Positions 9,699 to 21,629 of a DNA stretch of 64,000 bases are shown one piece after another (the stretch's first letter is position 1; each line of letters begins with the position of its first letter). Under the pieces are notes generated by a model. It was not told where the DNA came from. It did no database searches and saw nothing but the letters and a program-made list of their open reading frames with translations. A program made the position numbers and the translations under genes. Source of the stretch: Pectobacterium carotovorum (GTDB lineage: Bacteria > Pseudomonadota > Gammaproteobacteria > Enterobacterales > Enterobacteriaceae); assembly GCF_900129615.1 (NCBI RefSeq), contig NZ_FQWI01000011.1, forward strand, positions 1 to 64,000, in the 5' to 3' direction.

Positions 9699-10664
9699 TT
9701 AGTAACGACTCGCGCGATTCAACAGTTCAATATCTTCTGCTGGCAGCACCAGCCGCGTCGCGCCCGCCAGTTCGGCTACCTGTTCCAGCGACGTCGCACT
9801 GGCGATTGGGGCAGTGATGCTCGGGCGTGCGATCAGCCATGCCAGCGCGACCTGCGATGGCGTCGTCTGATGCGCATTCGCCACGCTATCCAACGCTTCC
9901 AAAATGGTGCGACCGCGCTCGTTCAGGTATTTTTCTACTACGCCCTGCCCGCGTGCGCTTTTCGACGCATCCTTCGGCTGACGATACTTGCCTGACAGAA
10001 ACCCGCTAGCCAGCGAATAGTAGCTAATGACGCCAATCCCCTGCTCACGCACCAGCGGCTCTAGCGCGGCCTCATAACCCTGCCGATCGTACAAATTGTA
10101 TTCCGGTTGCAGCGTTTCATAACGCGCCAGATGGTTGGCTTTACTGACTTTCAGCGCCTCCGCCAGACGCGTCGCACTGTAGTTAGACGCCCCAATCGCG
10201 CGCACTTTGCCCTCTTTAATCAGCGCATCAAACGCGGCCAGCGTTTCTTCCAGCGGTGTATCTTTGTCGTCAGTATGTGCCTGATAGAGATCGATGTAGT
10301 CAGTTTGCAAACGCTGTAATGAGGCCTCGACCGCCTGTCGAATATAGCGGGGAGACAGCCCTTTCTTGCCATCGCCTAAATCCATACCCACTTTGGTGGC
10401 AAGAATGACCTTGTCACGCTGGCCGCTTTTTTTCAGCCAGTTACCGATGATGGTTTCAGATTCACCGCCCTGATTGCCGGGAGCCCAGCGCGAATAGACA
10501 TCAGCGGTATCAATGAAATTCAGCCCGTGCGCCAGCAGCGCATCCAACAGGCTGAACGACGTCGATTCGTCAACCGTCCAGCCAAAGACATTACCGCCGA
10601 AAGAAAAAGGTGGAACCACGATCCCAGAACGTCCAAGCTCACGTGTGGTATCTGATACTGACAT
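9699..10664 (-). CDS. Aldo/keto reductase family oxidoreductase
   Basis: This NADPH-dependent carbonyl reductase has the AKR fold. The full catalytic tetrad is visible: D52 and Y57 in NFIDTADVYS, K91 in LATKVG and H130 in YQAHTDD, with the cofactor-loop motif IGASNYSA further on. At 321 residues it is the usual length. ATG 10664 follows AAGGAGAG, so it is preferred over the GTG two codons upstream. The substrate is unknown. It stands alone between repeat A and nupC, transcribed away from nupC. Confidence 0.85.
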   Translation of the reverse strand: MSVSDTTRELGRSGIVVPPFSFGGNVFGWTVDESTSFSLLDALLAHGLNFIDTADVYSRWAPGNQGGESETIIGNWLKKSGQRDKVILATKVGMDLGDGKKGLSPRYIRQAVEASLQRLQTDYIDLYQAHTDDKDTPLEETLAAFDALIKEGKVRAIGASNYSATRLAEALKVSKANHLARYETLQPEYNLYDRQGYEAALEPLVREQGIGVISYYSLASGFLSGKYRQPKDASKSARGQGVVEKYLNERGRTILEALDSVANAHQTTPSQVALAWLIARPSITAPIASATSLEQVAELAGATRLVLPAEDIELLNRASRY

Positions 10665-10921
10665 AATCACTCTCCTTTTGAATCATGCAGAAAACATCAT
10701 GAAAAGCCCCGCCAGCCTGCAACCTCAAGTAGGCCGACGTCACTTTCTGTGTGGAATAAGAATAATGAATGATCAGAAAAGTGCGAATAACGAGACGTAG
10801 CATTTAGTTTAGATAAAATCCCAAGGTATAATTGTTTTTTTGCGTTCTTCCTCTCATTTTTAATGCACGCGTTACATAAAATGACGTGGAAAATTAGGCC
10901 TGCCTCATATTTGGAGCACAC

Positions 10922-12118
10922 ATGTCCCTGTCCCATATCGCGCAATTTATTCTGGCGCTGGTTGTTGTTGCGGCGCTGGCACTACTCGTCTGCCGCGATC
11001 GTAAAAGTATTCGTATTCGTTTTATTATTCAGTTACTCGTCATCGAAATTTTGCTCGCTTATTTCTTCCTGTACTCCGACATCGGATTAGGCGCAGTCAA
11101 AGGGGTCGCAGCGCTATTCGACAAACTACTCGGATTTGCAGGTCAAGGGACGGACTTCGTATTCGGTGACATGGTTAACAGTGAGAAGAACCTGATTTCC
11201 TTCTTCTTTAAAGTGCTCTGCCCTATCGTCTTCATTTCCGCGCTGATCGGTATCCTGCAACACATTAAAGTGCTGCCCATCATCATCCGCGCGATTGGTA
11301 CGGTTCTGTCCAAAGTAAACGGCATGGGTAAACTGGAATCCTTTAACGCAGTCAGTTCACTGATTCTCGGCCAGTCCGAAAACTTCATTGCCTACAAAGA
11401 CATTCTGGGCAAGATGTCCGAAAAACGCATGTACACCATGTCCGCGACCGCCATGTCGACCGTTTCGATGTCTATCGTCGGTGCGTACATGTCTATGCTG
11501 GATGCCAAATTCGTCGTTGCCGCGCTGATTCTGAACATGTTCAGTACCTTCATCGTGCTGTCGCTGATCAACCCCTACAAAGTCGGTGAAGAGCAGGAAT
11601 TGCAGTTGGGTAATCTGCATGAAAATCAGAGCTTCTTTGAAATGCTGGGCGAATACATTCTGGCAGGCTTCAAAGTGGCCGTTATCGTTGCAGCGATGCT
11701 GATCGGCTTCATTGCACTGATTGCCGCGGTCAATGCGATTTTCAGCGCCATTTTTGGCATCAGCTTCCAGGAAGTCCTCGGCTACGTGTTCTATCCGTTC
11801 GCCTGGATCATGGGTATCCCGTCTCACGAAGCCCTTCAGGTTGGTAGCATCATGGCAACCAAACTGGTTTCTAACGAATTTGTGGCGATGCTGGAACTGC
11901 AAAAAGTAGCAGGCGAACTGTCTCCGCGCAGCGTGGGCATCCTGTCTGTGTTCCTGGTGTCCTTCGCCAACTTCTCGTCCATCGGTATTATTGCCGGTGC
12001 GATTAAAGGTCTGAACGAACAACAGGGCAACGTGGTTTCCCGTTTCGGCCTGAAACTGGTTTACGGTTCTACGCTGGTGAGCATCCTTTCCGCCGCTATC
12101 GCCGGTCTGGTGCTGTAA
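10922..12118 (+). CDS. nupC: Nucleoside permease NupC
   Basis: This proton/nucleoside symporter of the concentrative nucleoside transporter family sits in the inner membrane. The 398-residue protein is collinear with E. coli NupC over its full length, including the [17 protein letters not shown] region, the [11 protein letters not shown] motif and the C-terminal [13 protein letters not shown] segment that line the substrate site. The 250-base upstream gap is AT-rich and contains an imperfect LacI-type palindrome near 10863, which could be a CytR site but is too weak to call. A hairpin terminator follows. Confidence 0.93.
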   Translation: MSLSHIAQFILALVVVAALALLVCRDRKSIRIRFIIQLLVIEILLAYFFLYSDIGLGAVKGVAALFDKLLGFAGQGTDFVFGDMVNSEKNLISFFFKVLCPIVFISALIGILQHIKVLPIIIRAIGTVLSKVNGMGKLESFNAVSSLILGQSENFIAYKDILGKMSEKRMYTMSATAMSTVSMSIVGAYMSMLDAKFVVAALILNMFSTFIVLSLINPYKVGEEQELQLGNLHENQSFFEMLGEYILAGFKVAVIVAAMLIGFIALIAAVNAIFSAIFGISFQEVLGYVFYPFAWIMGIPSHEALQVGSIMATKLVSNEFVAMLELQKVAGELSPRSVGILSVFLVSFANFSSIGIIAGAIKGLNEQQGNVVSRFGLKLVYGSTLVSILSAAIAGLVL

Positions 12119-12149
12119 TCCTTCATCACGTTATAAAATTTTTATCTCT

Positions 12150-12181
12150 ATCCGGCGGCCTTATGCTGCCGGATTCTTTTT
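12150..12181 (+). terminator. Rho-independent terminator of nupC
   Basis: An ATCCGGC / GCCGGAT stem around a short loop is followed by TTCTTTTT, 30 bases after the nupC stop codon. Confidence 0.8.
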
Positions 12182-12196
12182 CCTACAAACCCTGAC

Positions 12197-12214
12197 ATAT
12201 CTTCCATAATTCCT
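12197..12214 (+). promoter_or_regulatory. Candidate BaeR box upstream of mdtA
   Basis: ATATCTTCCATAATTCCT resembles the E. coli BaeR box (TTTTTCTCCATDATTGGC) in its central TCCATAATT part. It lies about 150 bases before mdtA, where BaeR control of the pump operon is known in E. coli. Confidence 0.55.
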
Positions 12215-12363
12215 TCATTTTTGTCCGGCATCCCTTGTTTAAACTAGTAAAATAAGGCCATTGGTCTAATAACGTGCTGGGTATGACAGCCAACGCACAT
12301 GCAGCGTGAAGTATGCGGCTACGCCGTGCCTCCCGCGCAACCTGGAGAGAGTAATCCATCACT

Positions 12364-13599
12364 ATGAATGCCAAACGTATCCGAGGCCTGCTGGTAATTG
12401 CCGCCGTTATCGCTATTGCCGTACTGATCTGGCGCCATTTTACCCAGGTACCGCCTGCCGCCCCTGGCACGAGTGAACAGCATGCCGCCCGTACGTCACA
12501 TTCGGGAAGCAATAGCAATGGCGGTGGACGCCGCGCTGCTATGCGCACGCTGGCCCCTGTGCAGGCTGCGATGACGCAATCCGCTTCCGTGCCCTATTAT
12601 CTGTCCGGGTTAGGCACCGTGACAGCGGCCAACACCGTGACGCTGCGCAGTCGGGTGAACGGGCAATTGATGGCGTTACACTTTCAGGAAGGGCAACAGG
12701 TTAAGGCTGGCGAGCTGCTGGCGGAAATCGACCCGCGTCCTTTTCAGGTTGAGCTGACGCAGGCTCAGGGACAGTTGGCAAAAGATCAGGCCTCACTGGC
12801 TAACGCCCGACAGGATTTAGCGCGCTATCAGCAGTTGGTGAAAACCAGCCTGATCTCCCGTCAAGAACTGGATGCGCAGACCGCCGCCGTTCGTCAGGCG
12901 GAAGGCACGCTAAAAGCCGATGAAGGTGCCGTCGCCAGCGCACAGCTTCAGCTGGATTACAGCAAAATCACCGCCCCTATCAGCGGTCGGATCGGTTTAA
13001 AACAGGTCGATGTGGGGAATTACATCACCAGCGGCGACACCAATGGCATTGTCGTGATTACGCAGACCTACCCTATCGATGTGGTCTTTACCGTACCGGA
13101 AGCGGAAATCTCCACGATTCTGAGTGCGCAGAAATCAGGTCAGCCGCCCGTGGTAGAAGCCTGGGATCGTGCTAATCAAAAGAAACTCTCGCAGGGCATC
13201 CTGCTGAGCATGGACAACCAGATCGACGCCACCACGGGCACGATCAAGCTCAAAGCGCGTTTTGACAATCTGGACGATGCCCTGTTCCCGAACCAGTTCG
13301 TGAATATCCGCATGAAGGTCGACACGCTGAAAAATGCCGTCGTCGCGCCGTCCGCCGCCGTACAAATGGGCAATGAAGGCCGCTTCGTCTGGATTCTGAA
13401 TGATAAAAATGAAGTGAGTAAGCGTCAGGTTACCACCAGCATTCAGTACGGCCAGCTAGTTGTGGTGACCGCCGGGCTGGACGCGAATGTTCAGGTCGTG
13501 ACCGACGGTATCGACCGCCTGACCGAAGGCGCGAAAGTGGAAGTCATTCCCTCTGCGTTGACGGAGAAAACGCCCGCAATCGCTGGGGAGAAATCCTGA
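12364..13599 (+). CDS. mdtA: Multidrug efflux RND adaptor subunit MdtA
   Basis: This membrane fusion protein links the MdtBC pump to an outer-membrane channel. The 411-residue product has an N-terminal membrane anchor (residues 7-22), a biotinyl-lipoyl-like half motif around [23 protein letters not shown], a helical hairpin, and the paired lipoyl half near [10 protein letters not shown]. It is first in the mdtABC operon, and its stop overlaps the mdtB start by one base (TGATG). Confidence 0.93.
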   Translation: MNAKRIRGLLVIAAVIAIAVLIWRHFTQVPPAAPGTSEQHAARTSHSGSNSNGGGRRAAMRTLAPVQAAMTQSASVPYYLSGLGTVTAANTVTLRSRVNGQLMALHFQEGQQVKAGELLAEIDPRPFQVELTQAQGQLAKDQASLANARQDLARYQQLVKTSLISRQELDAQTAAVRQAEGTLKADEGAVASAQLQLDYSKITAPISGRIGLKQVDVGNYITSGDTNGIVVITQTYPIDVVFTVPEAEISTILSAQKSGQPPVVEAWDRANQKKLSQGILLSMDNQIDATTGTIKLKARFDNLDDALFPNQFVNIRMKVDTLKNAVVAPSAAVQMGNEGRFVWILNDKNEVSKRQVTTSIQYGQLVVVTAGLDANVQVVTDGIDRLTEGAKVEVIPSALTEKTPAIAGEKS

Positions 13600-16500
13600 T
13601 GCAGGATACCGTTCCAGCCAGCGGCGGTGGGCCGTCACGCCTGTTTATTCTGCGTCCGGTCGCCACGACGCTGCTGATGATCGCCATTCTGCTGGCCGGT
13701 ATTATCGGCTATCGGGCGCTGCCGGTGTCCGCGCTGCCTGAAGTCGATTATCCGACGATTCAGGTCATTACCCTGTATCCCGGTGCCAGCCCGGACGTGG
13801 TGACCTCGGCGATTACCGCGCCGCTGGAGCGGCAGTTCGGACAGATGTCCGGGCTAAAACAGATGTCGACGCAGAGCGCAGGCGGCGCATCCGTTATCAC
13901 GCTCCAGTTCCAGCTTGAGCTATCGCTGGACGTCGCCGAACAGGATGTACAGGCCGCTATCAATGCGGCCAGCAACCTGCTGCCTAACGATCTGCCCTAC
14001 CCACCGACCTACAGCAAGGTCAATCCGGCGGATCCGCCGATTATGACGCTGGCCGTCACCTCCAGCGCCATGTCGATGACGCAGGTGCAGGACATGGTGG
14101 ACAACCGCATCGCGCAGAAAATCTCGCAGGTGGCGGGCGTCGGGCTAGTATCGTTAGCCGGTGGGCAACGTCCGGCAGTACGGGTCAGGCTGAACGCGCC
14201 AGCGCTGGCAGCGTACGGTTTGACCAGCGAAACGATCCGCACCGCCATTACTGCCGCCAACGTGAATTCCGCCAAGGGGAGCCTGGATGGTCCGACGCGC
14301 TCGGTGACGCTCTCCGCCAACGATCAGATGAAATCCGTTGATGATTACCGCAAGCTGATTGTTGCATGGAAGAATGGCGCGCCGGTGCGGCTTCAGGATG
14401 TCGCAACGATTGAGCAGGCCGCCGAGAACATTCATCTCGGTGCCTGGGCGAATCGGCAGCAGGCGATCATTATTAACGTTCAGCGCCAGCCGGGTGCCAA
14501 CGTCATCACGACCACGGACAGCATTAGCAAGATGCTGCCCGCGTTGAAAGCCAGCCTGCCGAATTCCGTCGAAGTCACCACGCTGACTGACCGCACCACC
14601 AGCATTCGCGCCTCGGTGAAAGACGTCCAGTTCGAACTGCTGCTGGCTATCGCGCTGGTCGTGATGGTGATTTACCTGTTCTTGCGTAACGCCGTCGCCA
14701 CGCTGATCCCCAGCATTGCCGTGCCGCTGTCGCTGATTGGCACCTTTGCCGCCATGTATTTTCTCGGTTTCTCCATCAATAACCTGACGCTCATGGCGCT
14801 GACCATCGCCACCGGTTTCGTGGTGGATGATGCCATCGTGGTGATTGAAAACATCGCCCGCTATATCGAAAAAGGGGAAAAACCGCTTAACGCGGCGCTG
14901 AAAGGCGCGGGGGAAATCGGCTTCACCATTATCTCTCTGACCTTCTCCCTCATCGCGGTGCTGATCCCGCTGCTGTTTATGGGCGATATCGTCGGACGCC
15001 TGTTCCGCGAATTCGCCGTCACACTGGCGGTGTCTATCCTGATTTCCGCCGTCGTTTCGCTCACGCTGACGCCCATGATGTGCGCACGAATGCTGAGCCA
15101 TCAGTCGCTGCGTAAACAGAACCGCTTTACCCGCGCCAGCGAACGTTTCTTCACTCGCCTGATTGATGCCTACGGCGTCTGGCTGCGTAAGGTGTTGAAT
15201 CATCCGTGGCTGACACTCAGCGTCGCGCTCGGTACGCTGCTGCTGACAGTTTTGCTCTATATCTGGATCCCGAAAGGCTTCTTCCCGATACAGGATAACG
15301 GCATCATTCAGGGCACCGTGCAGGCACCGCAGACGGTCTCGTTCAGCAATATGGCCGACCGCCAGCAGCGTGTCGCATCCATCATCATGAAAGATCCGAC
15401 GGTGGAAAGCGTGTCCTCGTTCATCGGCGTTGACGGCACAAACGCCGCGCTGAACAGCGGCCGACTGCAAATCAACCTGAAACCGCTCAGTGAACGCAGC
15501 GAACGTATTCCAGAGATCATCAGCCGTCTGCAACAGCAAACTGCCCAGATCCCCGGCATTCAGCTGTATCTGCAACCGGTGCAGGATCTCACCATCGACA
15601 CCCAGATTAGCCGCACGCAATACCAGTTTACCTTGCAGGCGATGTCGCTGGACGAGCTGAGCGAGTGGGTGCCAAAGCTGATGACCGAGTTGAAAAAACT
15701 GCCGCAGCTAGAGGATGTCAGCAGCGACTGGCAAGACGGCGCAGCGGTCGCCTACGTCAACGTGAACCGCGACAGCGCTAGCCGTCTGGGTATTACAATG
15801 TCACAGGTCGATAGCGCGCTGTACAATGCCTTTGGTCAGCGACTAGTTTCCACCATCTATACGCAGGCCAGCCAGTATCGCGTGGTGCTGGAGCACGATA
15901 CGACCAACAACACCGGTCTGGACGCGCTGAATGAAGTGCGCCTCATCAGCAGCGACGGCGGAACCATTCCGCTCAGCAGTATTGCTACCATTGAGGAGCG
16001 TCAGGGGCCGCTGGCGATCAACCATATCGACCAGTTCCCGTCGACGACAATCTCCTTCAACGTCGCTAAAGGCTATGCGCTGGGCGAAGCGGTTGATGCC
16101 ATCACGCAGGCCGAGCAGCAGATGAATCTGCCTGCGGATATTACCACTCGTTTTCAGGGCAGTACGCTGGCGTTCCAGTCGGCACTGAGCAGCACCGTGT
16201 GGCTCATTGTGGCGGCGATTGTCGCGATGTACATTGTGCTTGGCGTGCTATACGAGAGCTTTATTCACCCGATCACCATCTTGTCTACGCTGCCAACGGC
16301 GGGCGTCGGCGCACTGCTGGCGCTCATGATGGCGGGGAATGAGCTGGATGTGATCGCCATTATCGGGATCATTTTGCTCATCGGGATCGTGAAGAAAAAC
16401 GCCATCATGATGATCGACTTCGCGCTGGCGGCGGAGCGAGAACAGGGCATGAAACCGTATGACGCGATTTATCAGGCCTGTCTGCTACGTTTCCGGCCGA

Positions 16501-16721
16501 TTTTGATGACCACTATGGCGGCGCTGCTGAGTGCGCTGCCGCTGATGCTGAGCACCGGCGTCGGCGCAGAACTGCGCCAGCCGCTGGGGATCTGTATGGT
16601 CGGCGGCCTGATCATGAGCCAAGTCCTGACGCTGTTTACCACACCGGTGATCTACCTGCTGTTTGATCGTCTGGCGACGCGATTCCGCCGTGCGCCACGT
16701 CAGGAGGAAGAAACCGAGTGA
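13599..16721 (+). CDS. mdtB: Multidrug efflux RND permease subunit MdtB
   Basis: This is one of the two RND pump subunits that form the MdtB2C heterotrimer in the inner membrane. At 1040 residues it is the same length as E. coli MdtB. The RND pattern of one N-terminal membrane helix, a large periplasmic loop, six helices, a second loop and five helices is clear. [15 protein letters not shown] contains the proton-relay acidic pair. The MdtA-MdtB-MdtC pump exports bile salts, novobiocin and other compounds in E. coli. The stop overlaps the mdtC start by four bases (GTGA). Confidence 0.94.
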   Translation: MQDTVPASGGGPSRLFILRPVATTLLMIAILLAGIIGYRALPVSALPEVDYPTIQVITLYPGASPDVVTSAITAPLERQFGQMSGLKQMSTQSAGGASVITLQFQLELSLDVAEQDVQAAINAASNLLPNDLPYPPTYSKVNPADPPIMTLAVTSSAMSMTQVQDMVDNRIAQKISQVAGVGLVSLAGGQRPAVRVRLNAPALAAYGLTSETIRTAITAANVNSAKGSLDGPTRSVTLSANDQMKSVDDYRKLIVAWKNGAPVRLQDVATIEQAAENIHLGAWANRQQAIIINVQRQPGANVITTTDSISKMLPALKASLPNSVEVTTLTDRTTSIRASVKDVQFELLLAIALVVMVIYLFLRNAVATLIPSIAVPLSLIGTFAAMYFLGFSINNLTLMALTIATGFVVDDAIVVIENIARYIEKGEKPLNAALKGAGEIGFTIISLTFSLIAVLIPLLFMGDIVGRLFREFAVTLAVSILISAVVSLTLTPMMCARMLSHQSLRKQNRFTRASERFFTRLIDAYGVWLRKVLNHPWLTLSVALGTLLLTVLLYIWIPKGFFPIQDNGIIQGTVQAPQTVSFSNMADRQQRVASIIMKDPTVESVSSFIGVDGTNAALNSGRLQINLKPLSERSERIPEIISRLQQQTAQIPGIQLYLQPVQDLTIDTQISRTQYQFTLQAMSLDELSEWVPKLMTELKKLPQLEDVSSDWQDGAAVAYVNVNRDSASRLGITMSQVDSALYNAFGQRLVSTIYTQASQYRVVLEHDTTNNTGLDALNEVRLISSDGGTIPLSSIATIEERQGPLAINHIDQFPSTTISFNVAKGYALGEAVDAITQAEQQMNLPADITTRFQGSTLAFQSALSSTVWLIVAAIVAMYIVLGVLYESFIHPITILSTLPTAGVGALLALMMAGNELDVIAIIGIILLIGIVKKNAIMMIDFALAAEREQGMKPYDAIYQACLLRFRPILMTTMAALLSALPLMLSTGVGAELRQPLGICMVGGLIMSQVLTLFTTPVIYLLFDRLATRFRRAPRQEEETE

Positions 16722-19700
16722 AGTTCTTCGCCCTGTTCATCCACCGCCCCGTCGCCACCCTGCTGCTGACGCTGGCCATCGCGCTCTGTGGCGTATTAGG
16801 TTTCCGCCTGCTGCCGGTGTCGCCGCTGCCGCAGGTGGATTTCCCAGTGATCTCGGTCAGCGCCTCGCTGCCCGGTGCTTCGCCGGAAACCATGGCCTCT
16901 GCCGTCGCCACGCCGCTGGAGCGGGCACTTGGCAGGATCGCGGGCGTCAGCGAAATGACTTCCACCAGCTCACTCGGTAGTACGCGTGTCATTCTGGTAT
17001 TTAATCTCGACAGGGATATCAACGGCGCGGCGCGTGATGTGCAGGCAGCTATTAACGCGGCACAGAATCTGTTGCCGTCCGGCATGTCCAGCCGTCCGAC
17101 CTACCGCAAAGTCAATCCGTCCGACGCCCCCGTCATGATTCTGACGCTGACCTCGGACACCTACAGTCAGGGACAGCTGTACGACTTTGCTTCTACCCAG
17201 CTGTCGCAAAAAATTTCGCAGATGGAAGGCGTTGGCGATGTCTCCATCGGCGGGAGTTCGCTGCCCGCCGTGCGCGTCGCGCTGAATCCAGTGGCGCTGT
17301 TTAATCAGGGAATTTCCCTCGATGAGGTACGGCAGGCTATCGCGCAGGCAAACGTGCGCCAGCCGCTGGGGAACGTGGAAAACAGCCAGAAAAGCTGGCA
17401 GATACAAACCAATGATGAGCTCAAAACCGCCGATGCCTACGCGCCGCTGATTATCCACTACAACAACGGGGCCGCCGTCCGCCTGAGCGACGTCGCCACG
17501 GTAGAAGATTCGGTGCAGAACTCCCGTAACGCGGGGATGGCGAACTCGAAGCCTGCGATTCTGGTGATGATTCGCCGCGCGCCGGATGCCAACATTATCA
17601 CCACGGTAGACAATATCCGCGCCGCGATGCCAGAACTGCGTGCCAGCCTGCCTGCCGAAATACAGCTGGACGTCGCGCAGGATCGTTCACCCACCATTCG
17701 CGCCTCGCTGGCGGAGGTCGAGCAATCGCTGATTATCGCCGTCGCGCTGGTTATTCTGGTCGTCTTCCTGTTCCTGCGTTCAGCCCGTGCAACCGCCATT
17801 CCAGCGCTGGCCGTCCCGGTGTCGCTTATCGGCACCTTCGCCGCCATGTACCTGTGCGGCTTTAGTCTGAACAACCTGTCGCTGATGGCGCTTACCATTG
17901 CCACCGGTTTCGTGGTGGATGACGCCATCGTGGTGCTGGAGAATATTTCCCGCCACATCGAAGCCGGCATGAAGCCGCTACAGGCATCGCTTCAGGGCGT
18001 GCGCGAAGTGGGGTTTACCGTCTTATCGATGAGTCTGTCGCTGGTGGCGGTGTTCATCCCACTGCTGCTGATGGATGGCTTGCCGGGGCGATTATTCCGC
18101 GAATTCGCCGTCACGCTGTCGGTAGCGATCATGATTTCGCTACTGATCTCGCTGACGCTGACGCCGATGCTGTGCGCCCGCCTGCTGCGTGCTGTACCCA
18201 AGCGTAGCCAGCCGCGCATCCGTGGCTTTAATCGTGTATTGCTCGCCATGCAGCAAGGCTACGGGCGCTCGCTGAAATGGGTGCTCAACCATGCGCGCTG
18301 GGTGTTGCTGCTCCTGCTGGGAACGATCGCGCTCAACGTCTGGCTGTACATCAGCATTCCCAAGACCTTCTTCCCAGAGCAGGACACGGGCAGGCTGATG
18401 GGCTTCATTCAGGCCGATCAGAGTATTTCTTTTCAGGCCATGACGGTGAAACTCCAGAACTTCATGACCATTGTCAGCAGCGACCCGGCGGTGGATAACG
18501 TGAACGGGTTTACCGGCGGATCGCGCACCAACAGCGGCTCGATGTTTATCTCACTGAAACCGCTGTCCGAACGTGATGTATCGGCACAGCAGGTGATCAG
18601 TCGCCTGCGCGTCAAGCTGGCAAAAGAACCCGGTGCCAACCTGTTTTTAATGCCGGTGCAGGATATTCGTATCGGCGGGCGGGAAGCGAGCGCCGGATAC
18701 CAGTACACGCTGCTGTCTGACGATTTGAGCGAGCTGCGCATCTGGGAACCCAAGATTCGTGCTGCTTTCAGCAAACTCCCTGAGCTGGCCGATGTGAACT
18801 CCGATCAGCAGGATAAAGGCGCGGAAATGGCGCTCACTTACGATCGCGATGCGATGGCGCAGCTCGGCATCAGCGTTTCTGCCGCTAACGCGCTGCTCAA
18901 TAACGCCTTCGGACAGCGCCAGATTTCGACCATTTACCAGCCGTTAAACCAATACAAGGTGGTGATGGAAGTGGACGACGCCTACACGCAGGATGTCAGT
19001 TCACTGAACAAGATGTTCGTGATCAATAACGAAGGTAAGCCTATCCCGCTCTCTTATTTCGCCAGTTGGAAGCCGATCAACTCGCCGCTGTCGGTGAACC
19101 ATCAGGGGCTGTCCGCCGCCTCGACGATCTCTTTTAACCTGCCAGAGGGCACCGATCTTTCCAGCGCGACGGCAGCGATAGAAAGAACCATGACGTCGCT
19201 GGGCGTGCCGTCAGCGGTACGCGGTCAATTCTCCGGTACCGCACAGGCATTCCAGCAGTCGCAGTCTTCCCAACTGTTGCTGATTCTGGCAGCGATTATC
19301 ACCGTGTATATCGTGCTGGGCGTGCTGTATGAAAGCTACGTCCACCCGCTGACGATTCTGTCTACCCTGCCCTCGGCAGGCGTGGGCGCGCTGCTGGCGC
19401 TGGAGTGGTTCGGCGCACCGTTTAGTCTGGTGGCGCTGATTGGCATCATGCTGCTGATTGGGATCGTGAAGAAGAACGCGATCATGATGGTGGATTTTGC
19501 GCTGGTGGCACAGCGCAGCAGCGGGTTAAGCGCACAGGACGCCATTTTTCAGGCCTGCCTGCTGCGTTTCCGCCCGATTATGATGACCACGTTAGCCGCG
19601 CTGTTTGGCGCACTGCCGCTGGTGTTGACCAGCGGTGATGGCGCGGAACTGCGCCAACCGCTCGGCATCACGATTGTCGGCGGGCTGGTGATGAGCCAAA

Positions 19701-19798
19701 TCCTCACGCTGTATACCACTCCAGTGGTGTATCTGTTTTTCGACAAGCTGAGGAATATTCGGCGCAAAAAACCGGAGAAGGATTTGTCACTGTCGTGA
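16718..19798 (+). CDS. mdtC: Multidrug efflux RND permease subunit MdtC
   Basis: This is the partner RND pump subunit of MdtB. The 1026-residue product shares the same fold, with the acidic pair in [15 protein letters not shown] and the duplicated helical halves. It starts with GTG, overlapping the mdtB stop, so the two are translationally coupled. Unlike in E. coli, mdtD does not follow directly; a repeat of family A lies in between. Confidence 0.94.
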   Translation: MKFFALFIHRPVATLLLTLAIALCGVLGFRLLPVSPLPQVDFPVISVSASLPGASPETMASAVATPLERALGRIAGVSEMTSTSSLGSTRVILVFNLDRDINGAARDVQAAINAAQNLLPSGMSSRPTYRKVNPSDAPVMILTLTSDTYSQGQLYDFASTQLSQKISQMEGVGDVSIGGSSLPAVRVALNPVALFNQGISLDEVRQAIAQANVRQPLGNVENSQKSWQIQTNDELKTADAYAPLIIHYNNGAAVRLSDVATVEDSVQNSRNAGMANSKPAILVMIRRAPDANIITTVDNIRAAMPELRASLPAEIQLDVAQDRSPTIRASLAEVEQSLIIAVALVILVVFLFLRSARATAIPALAVPVSLIGTFAAMYLCGFSLNNLSLMALTIATGFVVDDAIVVLENISRHIEAGMKPLQASLQGVREVGFTVLSMSLSLVAVFIPLLLMDGLPGRLFREFAVTLSVAIMISLLISLTLTPMLCARLLRAVPKRSQPRIRGFNRVLLAMQQGYGRSLKWVLNHARWVLLLLLGTIALNVWLYISIPKTFFPEQDTGRLMGFIQADQSISFQAMTVKLQNFMTIVSSDPAVDNVNGFTGGSRTNSGSMFISLKPLSERDVSAQQVISRLRVKLAKEPGANLFLMPVQDIRIGGREASAGYQYTLLSDDLSELRIWEPKIRAAFSKLPELADVNSDQQDKGAEMALTYDRDAMAQLGISVSAANALLNNAFGQRQISTIYQPLNQYKVVMEVDDAYTQDVSSLNKMFVINNEGKPIPLSYFASWKPINSPLSVNHQGLSAASTISFNLPEGTDLSSATAAIERTMTSLGVPSAVRGQFSGTAQAFQQSQSSQLLLILAAIITVYIVLGVLYESYVHPLTILSTLPSAGVGALLALEWFGAPFSLVALIGIMLLIGIVKKNAIMMVDFALVAQRSSGLSAQDAIFQACLLRFRPIMMTTLAALFGALPLVLTSGDGAELRQPLGITIVGGLVMSQILTLYTTPVVYLFFDKLRNIRRKKPEKDLSLS

Positions 19799-19879
19799 CG
19801 GAATAGGATTAACGTTAACTATCTAATTAATATGCTATTTATGGGGATATTTCGTGCGCTCAAGCTTCACCGTTTTTCT

Positions 19880-20097
19880 AATAGCGCCCCGAACGCGCCC
19901 GACCAAGGGCGGCTCAATTGCCGTCGCCCTTGGAACCCTGGCTTGTGGCGCTAAATTGTACCGCTACGCGGTGCCTTCGTCGAAAGCCGTCTCTTTACGG
20001 GCCGCCAGTGACGCGCTCCAGGCGCGGCAGCGGCTTTCGTGGCGTCCATGCCGCTTATCCGAGAGTATGCATTTCCCTCAGCATAATTTACGCCAAG
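19880..20097 (+). repeat. Interspersed repeat family A, copy 3, between mdtC and mdtD
   Basis: This element fills most of the 423-base gap between mdtC and mdtD. It starts with CGCGCCCGAC, then a CAAGGGCGG...CCGTCGCCCTTGG hairpin, GGCGCTAAATTG, CCGCTACGCGG, GCCGCCAGTGACGCG and a terminal ATAATTTACGCC. The order matches copy 2. Small ORFs inside it are by-products of GC-rich sequence. Confidence 0.75.
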
Positions 20098-20221
20098 GAA
20101 AATGCTCAGCGCACGAAACCTCTCCGAGATAATAATATTCGTGCTTTGAGAGCACCATGCGAAATGTGAGGACACCACCGACTATGCCCAATGTATTCAA
20201 CAATCCAGAGGGTCATGAAAG

Positions 20222-21622
20222 ATGACCCAACCAGCCTCCGTCCGCTGGCAGCTCTGGATTGTTGCCTTTGGCTTCTTTATGCAGACGCTGGATACCACCA
20301 TCGTGAATACCGCGCTGCCTTCGATGGCCGCGAGTCTGAATGAAAGCCCGCTGCATATGCATTCGGTGATTGTTTCCTATGTGCTGACCGTCGCGGTGAT
20401 GTTGCCCGCCAGTGGCTGGCTGGCGGATCGCATCGGCGTAAAAAACATCTTTTTCACCGCGATTCTGCTGTTTACGCTCGGATCACTGCTGTGCGCCCGT
20501 TCGGAGACGCTGAATGAACTGTTGGTTTCACGCGTCATTCAGGGTGTCGGCGGCGCGATGATGGTGCCGGTAGGCCGCCTGACAGTGATGAAGATCGTCC
20601 CACGCGATCAGTATATGGCGGCGATGACATTCGTAACGCTGCCCGGCCAGATTGGCCCACTAATGGGACCGGCGCTCGGCGGCTTTCTGGTGGAATACGC
20701 CAGCTGGCACTGGATTTTCCTCATCAACCTGCCAGTCGGCATTATCGGCGCGTTGGCAACCTGGTTCCTGATGCCCAATTACACCATGCGCACCCAACGC
20801 TTCGATATCAGCGGCTTCCTCTGGCTCGCCGTTGGGATGGCAACGCTGACATTGGCGCTGGACGGCAACCGCAGTCTGGGCATTCCGCCAATTGCCATTT
20901 TCGCGTTAATCGCCGTCGGGCTGATCGCGCTATTAAGCTACTGGCTGCACGCCCGTCACAACAAACGGGCGCTGTTTAACCTGCATCTGTTCGACACATC
21001 CACCTTTTCTATCGGCCTGACAGGCGGGCTCTTGGCGCGCATCGGCAGCGGCATGTTGCCGTTTATGACGCCGCTGTTTTTACAGTTGGGAATGGGATTC
21101 TCTCCGTTCCACGCTGGGCTGATGATGGTGCCGATGGTGCTAGGCAGCATGGGAATGAAGCGGATCGTGGTGCAGGTCGTCAACCGACTCGGCTACCGCC
21201 GCGTGCTGATTATCTCCACGCTGCTGCTGGCGCTGATCACGGCGCTGTTTGCACTGGTTGCGCTAATGAAATGGATCTGGATGATCCCAATTGTGCTGTT
21301 CTTCCTCGGTACGGTAAACGCCGTTCGCTTCTCCACCATGAACACGCTGACGTTGAAGGATCTGCCGGATACGCTCGCCAGCGGCGGCAATAGCCTGCTG
21401 TCGATGACCATGCAGCTGTCCACCAGCCTCGGCGTCAGCATCGCAGGCATTCTGCTGGGCATGTTTTCCCAGCCGCACATGGCGGCGGGAAGCGGCGAAA
21501 CGCACATGGTGTTTATTTACACCTATCTCAGCATGATCGTCATCATCGCCCTGCCCGTGTTGATTTTTAATCGCGTGCCAATGGACAGCGTCAAGCAGTC
21601 AACGCTGCCGCGTAAATCGTGA
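20222..21622 (+). CDS. mdtD: MFS transporter MdtD
   Basis: This is a DHA2-type major facilitator transporter of 466 residues with about 14 membrane segments. Typical motifs are [16 protein letters not shown] near the N-terminus and [10 protein letters not shown] (motif A). In E. coli the mdtD gene belongs to the mdtABCD-baeSR operon; its drug-export role there is weak, and an iron-citrate link has been proposed. Here it lies 8 bases before baeS but 423 bases after mdtC, so mdtD-baeSR may have its own promoter. Confidence 0.9.
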   Translation: MTQPASVRWQLWIVAFGFFMQTLDTTIVNTALPSMAASLNESPLHMHSVIVSYVLTVAVMLPASGWLADRIGVKNIFFTAILLFTLGSLLCARSETLNELLVSRVIQGVGGAMMVPVGRLTVMKIVPRDQYMAAMTFVTLPGQIGPLMGPALGGFLVEYASWHWIFLINLPVGIIGALATWFLMPNYTMRTQRFDISGFLWLAVGMATLTLALDGNRSLGIPPIAIFALIAVGLIALLSYWLHARHNKRALFNLHLFDTSTFSIGLTGGLLARIGSGMLPFMTPLFLQLGMGFSPFHAGLMMVPMVLGSMGMKRIVVQVVNRLGYRRVLIISTLLLALITALFALVALMKWIWMIPIVLFFLGTVNAVRFSTMNTLTLKDLPDTLASGGNSLLSMTMQLSTSLGVSIAGILLGMFSQPHMAAGSGETHMVFIYTYLSMIVIIALPVLIFNRVPMDSVKQSTLPRKS

Positions 21623-21629
21623 GGTCGTC

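Noticed and set aside
10820-10921. A CytR or CRP operator before nupC
   Set aside because: Only an imperfect LacI-type palindrome is visible and no clear CRP site, so I did not list it.
14154-15620. A 488-codon open frame on the minus strand inside mdtB
   Set aside because: It is the complement of a certain RND gene; its product is rich in H, R, Q and D with no known domain, as expected for the shadow of a GC-rich coding sequence. The same holds for long reverse frames in ganA, ganB, nupC, trhP and guaA.
19854-20169. Two overlapping frames of 80-90 codons in the mdtC-mdtD gap
   Set aside because: They lie in repeat A and lack ribosome sites; the same frames are not kept in the other repeat copies.
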